Below are positions 49,104 to 60,600 of a stretch of 64,000 nucleotides of DNA, one piece after another. Below the pieces are notes generated by a model. That model was not told the DNA's origin. It ran no database searches and saw nothing but the letters and a program-made list of their open reading frames with translations. The stretch is taken from positions 38,345,934-38,409,933 of the forward strand of contig NC_080670.1 in NCBI RefSeq assembly GCF_030247195.1, given 5' to 3'. The position numbers and the translations under genes are program-made. Source of the DNA: Topomyia yanbarensis. Lineage: Eukaryota; Arthropoda; Insecta; Diptera; Culicidae. Numbering within the stretch: the stretch's first letter is position 1; each line of letters starts with the position of its first letter.

Positions 49104-50148
49104 TTGTATTTTTTTGCATTTTTAACATTTTCAACATTTTTAACATTTTCAACATTTTCAACATTTTTAACCGTTTTAACATTTTTAACATTTTCAACAT
49201 TTTTAACATTTTTAACATTTTTAACATTTTTAACATTTTTAACATTTTTAACATTTTTAACATTTTTAACATTTTTAACATTTTTAACATTTTTAACATT
49301 TTTAACATTTTTAACATTTTTAATATTTTTAATATTTTTAACATTTTTAACATTTTTAACATTTTTAACATTTTTAACATTTTTAACATTTTTAACATTT
49401 TTAACATTTTAACATTTTTAACATTTTTAACATTTTTAACATTTTTAACATTTTTAACATTTTTAACATTTTTAACATTTTTAACATTTTTAACATTTTT
49501 AACATTTTTAACATTTTTAACATTTTTAACATTTTTAACATTTTTAACATTTTTAACATTTTTAACATTTTTAACATTTTTAACATTTTTAACATTTTTA
49601 ACATTTTTAACATTTTTAACATTTTTAACATTTTTAACATTTTTAACATTTTTAACATTTTTAACATTTTTAACATTTTTAACATTTTTAACATTTTTAA
49701 CATTTTTAACATTTTTAACATTTTTAACATTTTTAACATTTTTAACATTTTTAACATTTTTAACATTTTTAACATTTTTAACATTTTTAACATTTTTAAC
49801 ATTTTTAACATTTTTAACATTTTTAACATTTTTAACATTTTTAACATTTTTAACATTTTTAACATTTTTAACATTTTTAACATTTTTAACATTTTTAACA
49901 TTTTTAACATTTTTAACATTTTTAACATTTTTAACATTTTTAACATTTTTAACATTTTTAACATTTTTAACATTTTTAACATTTTTAACATTTTTAACAT
50001 TTTTAACATTTTTAACATTTTTAACATTTTTAACATTTTTAACATTTTTAACATTTTTAACATTTTTAACATTTTTAACATTTTTAACATTTTTAACATT
50101 TTTAACATTTTTAACATTTTTAACATTTTTAACATTTTTAACATTTTT
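49104..50148. repeat. 9-bp satellite, AACATTTTT type
   Basis: Tandem AACATTTTT units over about 1.05 kb, with a few C-for-T variants (AACATTTTC) at the left edge and one 8-bp unit near 49405 that shifts the frame. The Met-Leu-Lys ORFs on the minus strand are artefacts of the 9-bp period. Confidence 0.97.
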
Positions 50149-52092
50149 AACATTTGTAACATTTGTAACATTTGTAACATTTGTAACATTTGTAACATTT
50201 GTAACATTTGTAACATTTGTAACATTTGTAACATTTGTAACATTTGTAACATTTGTAACATTTGTAACATTTGTAACATTTGTAACATTTGTAACATTTG
50301 TAACATTTGTAACATTTGTAACATTTGTAACATTTGTAACATTTGTAACATTTGTAACATTTGTAACATTTGTAACATTTGTAACATTTGTAACATTTGT
50401 AACATTTGTAACATTTGTAACATTTGTAACATTTGTAACATTTGTAACATTTGTAACATTTGTAACATTTGTAACATTTGTAACATTTGTAACATTTGTA
50501 ACATTTGTAACATTTGTAACATTTGTAACATTTGTAACATTTGTAACATTTGTAACATTTGTAACATTTGTAACATTTGTAACATTTGTAACATTTGTAA
50601 CATTTGTAACATTTGTAACATTTGTAACATTTGTAACATTTGTAACATTTGTAACATTTGTAACATTTGTAACATTTGTAACATTTGTAACATTTGTAAC
50701 ATTTGTTACATTTGTAACATTTGTAACATTTGTAACATTTGTAACATTTGTAACATTTGTAACATTTGTAACATTTGTAACATTTGTAACATTTGTAACA
50801 TTTGTAACATTTGTAACATTTGTAACATTTGTAACATTTGTAACATTTGTAACATTTGTAACATTTGTAACATTTGTAACATTTGTAACATTTGTAACAT
50901 TTGTAACATTTGTAACATTTGTAACATTTGTAACATTTGTAACATTTGTAACATTTGTAACATTTGTAACATTTGTAACATTTGTAACATTTGTAACATT
51001 TGTAACATTTGTAACATTTGTAACATTTGTAACATTTGTAACATTTGTAACATTTGTAACATTTGTAACATTTGTAACATTTGTAACATTTGTAACATTT
51101 GTAACATTTGTAACATTTGTAACATTTGTAACATTTGTAATATTTGTAACATTTGTAACATTTGTAACATTTGTAACATTTGTAACATTTGTAACATTTG
51201 TAACATTTGTAACATTTGTAACATTTGTAACATTTGTAACATTTGTAACATTTGTAACATTTGTAACATTTGTAACATTTGTAACATTTGTAACATTTGT
51301 AACATTTGTAACATTTGTAACATTTGTAACATTTGTAACATTTGTAACATTTGTAACATTTGTAACATTTGTAACATTTGTAACATTTGTAACATTTGTA
51401 ACATTTGTAACATTTGTAACATTTGTAACATTTGTAACATTTGTAACATTTGTAACATTTGTAACATTTGTAACATTTGTAACATTTGTAACATTTGTAA
51501 CATTTGTAACATTTGTAATATTTGTAATATTTGTAACATTTGTAACATTTGTAACATTTGTAACATTTGTAACATTTGTAACATTTGTAACATTTGTAAC
51601 ATTTGTAACATTTGTAACATTTGTAACATTTGTAACATTTGTAACATTTGTAACATTTGTAACATTTGTAACATTTGTTACATTTGTAACATTTGTAACA
51701 TTTGTAACATTTGTAACATTTGTAACATTTGTAACATTTGTAACATTTGTAACATTTGTAACATTTGTAACATTTGTAACATTTGTAACATTTGTAACAT
51801 TTGTAACATTTGTAACATTTGTAACATTTGTAACATTTGTAACATTTGTAACATTTGTAACATTTGTAACATTTGTAACATTTGTAACATTTGTAACATT
51901 TGTAACATTTGTAACATTTGTAACATTTGTAACATTTGTAACATTTGTAACATTTGTAACATTTGTAACATTTGTAACATTTGTAACATTTGTAACATTT
52001 GTAACATTTGTAACATTTGTAACATTTGTAACATTTGTAACATTTGTAACATTTGTAACATTTGTAACATTTGTAACATTTGTAACATTTGT
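50149..52092. repeat. 9-bp satellite, AACATTTGT type, 216 units
   Basis: 1,944 bp of AACATTTGT, exactly 216 units. I noticed only two units with an A-to-T change (near 50706 and 51677, about 971 bp or 108 units apart) and a few AATATTTGT units (near 51139 and 51517-51530). Both boundaries to the AACATTTTT type are abrupt. Confidence 0.97.
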
Positions 52093-52220
52093 AACATTTT
52101 TAACATTTTTAACATTTTTAACATTTTTAACATTTTTAACATTTTTAACATTTTTAACATTTTTAACATTTTTAACATTTTTAACATTTTAACATTTTTA
52201 ACATTTTTAATATTTTTAAC
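52093..52220. repeat. 9-bp satellite, AACATTTTT type, right flank
   Basis: About 14 units identical in type to the block left of 50149, then decay into unique sequence at about 52215. The T-for-G block is thus enclosed by the same variant on both sides. Confidence 0.95.
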
Positions 52221-52258
52221 ATTTTTTGCAGTGCTCAAATGACGGAAAAACAAAGAGT

Positions 52259-52405
52259 TGCCATTGTGTTTCTGACATTTGTCAAGAGGACATTTGTCGA
52301 TTCTGTAGCTACGAGCTTGAGAGTTCGGAACATATTCTCTACCATTGCGCAGCCTTTTTTGCTTCGAAGACAGCGATACTTCTGGTACACTTATCTCTAA
52401 CCTGA
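52259..52405 (+). pseudogene. Non-LTR retrotransposon C-terminal zinc-type fragment
   Basis: The 48-codon frame includes DICRFCSYELESSEHILYHC and then AAFFASKTA. The C-x2-C...H-x4-C pattern matches the Cys/His motif at the C-terminus of R1/I-type non-LTR polyproteins. Everything upstream has been replaced by the satellite, and the frame ends at 52405. It is a dead fragment at the array border. Confidence 0.65.
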
Positions 52406-53689
52406 ACAGTAGTCGCAGTGGCAAAGTTTACCCTAACAAAAAATGGATTGTAAGTTTCTCGTGTCAATCGAGACGTAAGGTTTGCATTGCCAAAGCAGTT
52501 GCTTGCAGAAAATTAACTTTTTGGCTGCTATATTTTCTTTTTCTATTTTCTAGCTTCAAGCAGCCTACTTTGCTATTTGGAAGTCTGAATTATTGTCTTA
52601 ATTGGTTTGCAGCAAGGTCGTGGAACGCCATCGCCCATTATCGCCACGCCACACCATTGATTGTTGAGTTTAGCAACCATATGAACCATTTTGCTGAAAT
52701 TTCAAAGACATTTTTTTAATTTTGGATTTTTATGAAATTCATGGGAGGCCCCATATAAAAAGCCAAAGGAGGACTAGTGTAATTGGTATAATATTTAAGA
52801 TTAGTTTTAGCATTAGTTTAATTTATCCCTTAACCAAAATCATAAATTCAACATTTTCTTAAGTTATGTCGATCAATGACAAACGACAATTTCTCATATA
52901 GTGTGCTCCATTAGTTAGTAAACCACATCAAAATCCAACTAGTGTCGCTTTCACTCTTTAATTAAAATTCTTCTTACTACTATCCCGATATATGAGCGAT
53001 AGTAGTAGATAGTAGATCGCAAGTGTCTCTGAGGCAGCAACGTTTTCGGAAACTTACTTCCATCCTGACGAAACTTTATATGTGGCACGAATCGATCAGC
53101 AATTGTGTTTAGTCTCGACTCCTCGTCGATAAACTATGCATGTATCACCCAACCCCGTAGTAGGAAGTTTGGCCGCTATTCGCTGGCCCGTTTCGTGAAT
53201 GGATCTTCTTCGGCGAGGCAGACGTGTAGTTCGATATCGCTTACACAATTTCAGCAGGTTGCATACACTATTACTTTTGACAAGGAACCAATGTTGAATC
53301 GAGCCCGCTGTTTTCGGTTGGTCGCATTGCGATTACAAATCTTGGCAGGATTAAAATGCTGAACCCAGCCCCCACTGAGTGCAGTGGACGCCCGTGCATG
53401 CGCAATTAAATCTTGTATCCGGTTCAGTTTGACGGATTCGTTGACGCAGTTTCGCAGGTCATGTAACGGATTATGTTTGTTTCGGCGAGTATTTGCAGGT
53501 GAATCGCATCAAGAATTCAGCGAGAGTTTCACACCTCGACCGGACATACTCGGGTGACTTACGGGTAGGTGATTGAATTAGATAACCTTTTTCTTTTTGG
53601 AAATGCATACAACGTAAGCTATGTTGTTATGCTTTAGTTTTAAAGTTTTAAGGAAGTGCTGTGGAATGGAGATCAAAAGAATTGCGCAA
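52406..53689. other. Non-coding between satellite arrays
   Basis: No supported gene. The stretch 53100-53560 is GC-balanced, but its ORFs resemble nothing known. Confidence 0.35.
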
Positions 53690-53976
53690 TACCCGAGCAA
53701 ACGAAAAGCCTATAACGCTCCCTGCTCATGGTCCAAATTCATCCCCACGACATGGTGTTTTGATAGTGTTTGGAATGGGTTCACCTCATGAAAACAAAAA
53801 CACAATCACCATAGTCCGGAAGATCCCATTTAAAAACAATATTCTCGCTTATTTATGGGTTTTTGACACCATTTCATAGTGTTTTGATGGTTGTTAAATT
53901 TAGTGCGGACCATATTCATGGTATATTTATTTATGGGCTTGTAAGGTGTTTGAATCCATGAGAATTTGCTCGGGTA
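53690..53976. mobile_element. MITE with TACCCGAGCAAA ends
   Basis: The left end TACCCGAGCAAACG and the right end (reverse-complemented CTACCCGAGCAAATTCTCAT) are inverted repeats bounded by TA on each side. The phrases TAGTGTTTTGATGG and its relatives recur inside. 287 bp, no ORF of interest. TA duplication fits Tc1/mariner or a related superfamily. Confidence 0.75.
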
Positions 53977-54157
53977 GATTTCCAGTACGTTCACGTTCAT
54001 CGATTCCACCATCTTGTTCAATAAAGCCTCAGGGCAATTGTTGAGGAATTTGTCAGAGTCTACCAACAGAAGATTTATTGAACACGTTTCTTGTATCACA
54101 CGAATACAGACAAATAAGTGCTTTCTTATTTCGATTAAAGAGGTTTTAATCGGACTA

Positions 54158-54282
54158 TTTTTTTCGGGTTAGAAAAATCTCTTTAGAAAAATCTATAACC
54201 CTTTGAGCGGAGTTGAGAATCAAAACCCTAGTGAACTGCGTACAAGGCCATCGTTGTACCAACTACGTTATGAACTCCCCCT
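54158..54282 (-). mobile_element. tRNA-derived SINE, minus orientation
   Basis: On the minus strand a box-A-like phrase (TAACGTAGTTGGTA) is followed by CCTTGTACGCAGTTCACTAG, a box-B-like GGGTTTTGATTCT and the tail AGGGTTATAGATTTTTCTAA with TAACCCGAAAA. This order (tRNA head, then an AGGGTTA/TAACCC hairpin tail) is typical of mosquito Feilai-like SINEs. Both promoter boxes deviate from consensus, so it is probably inactive. Confidence 0.65.
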
Positions 54283-54331
54283 GAGTGAGAGTAAGCCACC
54301 GATCCGCCGACCACAACTCGTATCATTCAAC

Positions 54332-54666
54332 GGCGCCGGTGGTTGAGTGGTAATCGCGAATCCTTCTCACCCCAGTGGGTTTGGATACAGCCCCAGTCGA
54401 AGTCGTTACGTTTGGTTCTTCGGTACGGTTCAGAAGGGAAGAAAAGCCGGTTTATGTATTAATGGGACTATATCTAGGGTATAGACGACGAAGTCACCTC
54501 TGTGGCGTCGGTAAAATAGGAACTCAGTGTAGACAAAGTGCAGATCTGTATCCGAAAGTTGTTTGAAAATATGATCAAGATACCCGACTTGACAAGTGGG
54601 TCGAAGCAAATGGCTTTCAGTCAGATATACACCGCAAAGGCAAAAGGATGAACGATTGTCTTTTTT
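54332..54666 (+). mobile_element. Second tRNA-related SINE-like element
   Basis: The head GGCGCCGGTGGTTGAGTGGT contains a good box A (TGGTTGAGTGG, 54340-54350). A box-B-like GGTTTGGATAC lies at 54378-54388, 27 nt downstream of box A, in the normal range. The body continues to a T-rich end at about 54666, where the satellite begins. The acceptor stem does not close, so it is not a functional tRNA. Confidence 0.5.
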
Positions 54667-54689
54667 AAAGCGCAAAATGTAAAAAATGT

Positions 54690-57600
54690 AAACATTTTTA
54701 ACATTTTTTACTTTTTTTAGATTTTTTTACATTTCTTAGAATTTTTTACATTTCTTACATTTTTTGCATTTTTAACATTTTTTACATTTTTTACATTTTT
54801 TACATTTTTTACATTTTTTACATTTTCTACATTTTTTACATTTTTTACATTTTTTATATTTTTTACATTTTTTACATTTTTTACATTTTTTACATTTCTT
54901 ACATTTTTTAATTTTTTTAAATTTTTTAAATTTTTTCAATTTTTTACATTTTTTACATTTTTTACATTTTTTTCACTTTTTAAACTTTTTTTATATTTTT
55001 TACATTTTTTACATTTTTTATATTTTTTATATTTTTTACTTTTTTTACATTTTTTACATTTTTTACATTTTTTATATTTTTTAAATTTTTTACATTTTTT
55101 ACATTTTTTACATTTTTCACATTTTTTACATTTTTTACATTTTTTACATTTGTTACATTTTTTACATTTTTTCACTTTTTAAACTTTTTTTATATTTTTT
55201 ACATTTTTTACATTTTTTACATTTTTTACAATTTTTACATTTTTAACATTTTTAACATTTTTAACATTTTTAACATTTTTAACATTTTTAACATTTTTAA
55301 CATTTTTAACATTTTTAACATTTTTAACATTTTTAACATTTTTAACATTTTTAACATTTTTAACATTTTTAACATTTTTAACATTTTTAACATTTTTAAC
55401 ATTTTTAACATTTTTAACATTTTTAACATTTTTAACATTTTTAACATTTTTAACATTTTTTACATTTTTTACATTTTTTACATTTTTTACATTTTTTACA
55501 TTTTTTACATTTTTTACATTTTTTACATTTTTTACATTTTTTACATTTTTTACATTTTTTACATTTTTTACATTTTTCACATTTTTTACATTTTTTACAT
55601 TTTTTAAATTTGTTACATTTGTTACATTTGTTACATTTTTTACATTTTTTACATTTTTTACATTTTTTACATTTTTTACATTTTTTACATTTTTTACATT
55701 TTTTACATTTTTTACATTTTTTACATTTTTTACATTTTTTACATTTTTTACATTTTTTACATTTTTTACATTTTTTACATTTTTTACATTTTTAACATTT
55801 TTAACATTTTTAACATTTTTAACATTTTTAACATTTTTAACATTTTTAACATTTTTAACATTTTTAACATTTTTAACATTTTTAACATTTTTAACATTTT
55901 TAACATTTTTAACATTTTTAACATTTTTAACATTTTTAACATTTTTAACATTTTTAACATTTTTAACATTTTTAACATTTTTAACATTTTTAACATTTTT
56001 AACATTTTTAACATTTTTAACATTTTTAACATTTTTAACATTTTTAACATTTTTAACATTTTTAACATTTTTAACATTTTTAACATTTTTAACATTTTTA
56101 ACATTTTTAACATTTTTAACATTTTTAACATTTTTAACATTTTTAACATTTTTAACATTTTTAACATTTTTAACATTTTTAACATTTTTAACATTTTTAA
56201 CATTTTTAACATTTTTAACATTTTTAACATTTTTAACATTTTTAACATTTTTAACATTTTTAACATTTTTAACATTTTTTACATTTTTTACATTTTTTAC
56301 ATTTTTAACATTTTTAACATTTTTAACATTTTTAACATTTTTGACATTTTTGACATTTTTTACATTTTTTACATTTTTTACATTTTTTACATTTTTTACA
56401 TTTTTTACATTTTTTACATTTTTTACATTTTTTACATTTTTTACATTTTTTACATTTTTTACATTTTTTACATTTTTTACATTTTTTACATTTTTTACAT
56501 TTTTTACATTTTTTACATTTTTTACAATTTTTACATTTTTAACATTTTTAACATTTTTAACATTTTTAACATTTTTAACATTTTTAACATTTTTAACATT
56601 TTTAACATTTTTTACATTTTTTACATTTTTTACATTTTTTACATTTTTTACATTTTTGACATTTTTTACATTTTTTACATTTTTTACATTTTTTACATTT
56701 TTTACATTTTTTACATTTTTTACATTTTTTACATTTTTTACATTTTTTACATTTTTTACATTTTTTACATTTTTTACATTTTTTACATTTTTTACATTTT
56801 TTACATTTTTTACATTTTTTACATTTTTTACATTTTTTACATTTTTTACATTTTTTACATTTTTTACATTTTTTACATTTTTTACATTTTTTACATTTTT
56901 TACATTTTTTACATTTTTTACATTTTTTACATTTTTTACATTTTTTACATTTTTTACATTTTTTACATTTTTTACATTTTTTACATTTTTTACATTTTTT
57001 ACATTTTTTACATTTTTTACGTTTTTTACATTTTTTACATTTTTTACATTTTTTACATTTTTTACATTTTTTACATTTTTTACATTTTTTACATTTTTTA
57101 CATTTTTTACATTTTTTACATTTTTTACATTTTTAACATTTTTAACATTTTTAACATTTTTAACATTTTTAACATTTTTAACATTTTTAACATTTTTAAC
57201 ATTTTTAACATTTTTAACATTTTTAACATTTTTAACATTTTTAACATTTTTAACATTTTTAACATTTTTAACATTTTTAACATTTTTAACATTTTTAACA
57301 TTTTTAACATTTTTAACATTTTTAACATTTTTAACATTTTTAACATTTTTAACATTTTTAACATTTTTAACATTTTTAACATTTTTAACATTTTTAACAT
57401 TTTTAACATTTTTAACATTTTTTACATTATTTACATTTTTTACATCTTTTACATCTTTTACATCTTTTACATTTTTTACATTTTTTACATTTTTTACGTT
57501 TTTTACATTTTTTACATTTTTTACATTTTTTACATTTTTTACATTTTTTACATTTTTTACATTTTTTACATTTTTAACATTTTTAACATTTTTAACATTT

Positions 57601-60600
57601 TTAACATTTTTAACATTTTTAACATTTTTAACATTTTTAACATTTTTAACATTTTTAACATTTTTAACATTTTTAACATTTTTAACATTTTTAACATTTT
57701 TAACATTTTTAACATTTTTAACATTTTTAACATTTTTAACATTTTTAACATTTTTAACATTTTTGACATTTTTGACATTTTTGACATTTTTTACATTTTT
57801 TACATTTGTTACATTTTTTACATTTTTTACATTTTTTACATTTTTTACATTTTTAACATTTTTAACATTTTTAACATTTTTAACATTTTTAACATTTTTA
57901 ACATTTTTAACATTTTTAACATTTTTAACATTTTTAACATTTTTAACATTTTTAACATTTTTTACATTTTTAACATTTTTAACATTTTTAACATTTTTGA
58001 CATTTTTGACATTTTTGACATTTTTGACATTTTTTACATTTTTTACATTTTTTACGTTTTTTACATTTTTTACATTTTTTACATTTTTTACATTTTTTAC
58101 ATTTTTTACATTTTTTACATTTTTTACATTTTTAACATTTTTAACATTTTTAACATTTTTAACATTTTTAACATTTTTAACATTTTTAACATTTTTAACA
58201 TTTTTTACATTTTTAACATTTTTAACATTTTTAACATTTTTAACATTTTTAACATTTTTGACATTTTTGACATTTTTGACATTTTTGACATTTTTTACAT
58301 TTTTTACATTTTTTACATTATTTACATTTTTTACATTTTTTACATTTTTTACATTTTTTACATTTTTTACATTTTTTACATTTTTTACATTTTTTACATT
58401 TTTTACATTTTTTACATTTTTTACATTTTTTACATTTTTTACATTTTTTACATTTTTTACATTTTTTACAATTTTAACATTTTTAACATTTTTAACATTT
58501 TTAACATTTTTAACATTTTTAACATTTTTAACATTTTTAACATTTTTAACATTTTTAACATTTTTTACATTTTTTACATTTTTTACATTTTTTACATTTT
58601 TTACATTTTTTACATTTTTTACATTTTTTACATTTTTTACATTTTTTACATTTTTTACATTTTTTACATTTTTTACATTTTTTACATTTTTTACATTTTT
58701 TACATTTTTTACATTTTTTACATTTTTTACATTTTTTACATTTTTTACATTTTTTACATTTTTTACATTTTTTACATTTTTTACATTTTTTACATTTTTT
58801 ACATTTTTTACATTTTTTACATTTTTTACATTTTTTACATTTTTTACATTTTTTACATTTTTTACATTTTTTACATTTTTTACATTTTTTACATTTTTTA
58901 CATTTTTTACATTTTTTACATTTTTTACATTTTTTACATTTTTTACATTTTTTACATTTTTTACATTTTTTACATTTTTTACGTTTTTTACATTTTTTAC
59001 ATTTTTTACATTTTTTACATTTTTTACATTTTTTACATTTTTTACATTTTTTACATTTTTTACATTTTTTACATTTTTTACATTTTTTACATTTTTTACA
59101 TTTTTTACATTTTTTACATTTTTAACATTTTTAACATTTTTAACATTTTTAACATTTTTAACATTTTTAACATTTTTAACATTTTTAACATTTTTAACAT
59201 TTTTAACATTTTTAACATTTTTAACATTTTTAACATTTTTAACATTTTTAACATTTTTAACATTTTTAACATTTTTAACATTTTTAACATTTTTAACATT
59301 TTTAACATTTTTAACATTTTTAACATTTTTAACATTTTTAACATTTTTAACATTTTTAACATTTTTAACATTTTTAACATTTTTAACATTTTTTACATTA
59401 TTTACATTTTTTACATCTTTTACATCTTTTACATCTTTTACATTTTTTACATTTTTTACATTTTTTACGTTTTTTACATTTTTTACATTTTTTACATTTT
59501 TTACATTTTTTACATTTTTTACATTTTTTACATTTTTTACATTTTAAACATTTTTAACATTTTTAACATTTTTAACATTTTTAACATTTTTAACATTTTT
59601 AACATTTTTAACATTTTTAACATTTTTAACATTTTTAACATTTTTAACATTTTTGACATTTTTGACATTTTTGACATTTTTTACATTTTTTACATTTTTT
59701 ACATTTTTTACATTTTTTACATTTTTTACATTTTTTACATTTTTTACATTTTTTACATTTTTTACATTTTTTACATTTTTTACATTTTTTACATTTTTTA
59801 CATTTTTTACATTTTTTACATTTTTTACATTTTTTACATTTTTTACATTTTTTACATTTTTTACATTTTTTACATTTTTTACATTTTTTACATTTTTTAC
59901 ATTTTTTACATTTTTTACATTTTTTACATTTTTTACATTTTTTACATTTTTTACATTTTTAACATTTTTAACATTTTTTACATTTTTTACATTTTTCACA
60001 TTTTTTACATTTTTTACATTTTTTACATTTTTTACATTTGTTACATTTTTCACATTTTTTTCACTTTTTAAACTTTTTTTATATTTTTTACATTTTTTAC
60101 ATTTTTTATATTTTTTATATTTTTTACTTTTTTTACATTTTTTACATTTCTTACATTTTTTACATTTTTAACATTTTTAACATTTTTAACATTTTTAACA
60201 TTTTTAACATTTTTAAAATTTTTAACATTTTTTACATTTTTTACATTTTTAACATTTTTAACATTTTTAACATTTTTTACATTTTTTACATTTTTTACAT
60301 TTTTTACATTTTTTACATTTTTTACATTTTTTACATTTTTTACATTTTTTACATTTTTTACATTTTTCACATTTTTTACATTTTTTACATTTTTTACGTT
60401 TGTTACATTTGTTACATTTGTTACATTTTTTACATTTTTTACATTTTTTACATTTTTTACATTTTTTACATTTTTTACATTTTTTACATTTTTTACATTT
60501 TTTACATTTTTTACATTTTTTACATTTTTTACATTTTTTACATTTTTTACATTTTTTACATTTTTTACATTTTTTACATTTGTTACATTTTTTACATTTT

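Noticed and set aside
51678..52424. 248-codon minus-strand ORF with a non-repeated N-terminus
   Set aside because: The non-repeated part is the antisense of the retrotransposon Cys/His fragment, and the rest is satellite.
54332..54400. Possible tRNA gene
   Set aside because: Box A and box B-like words exist, but the acceptor stem and T-arm do not pair; it is a SINE head.
56341..59547. 1,068-codon plus-strand ORF
   Set aside because: Pure Thr-Phe-Phe/Leu repeats from the 9-bp satellite. Equally long ORFs exist in other frames and on the other strand.
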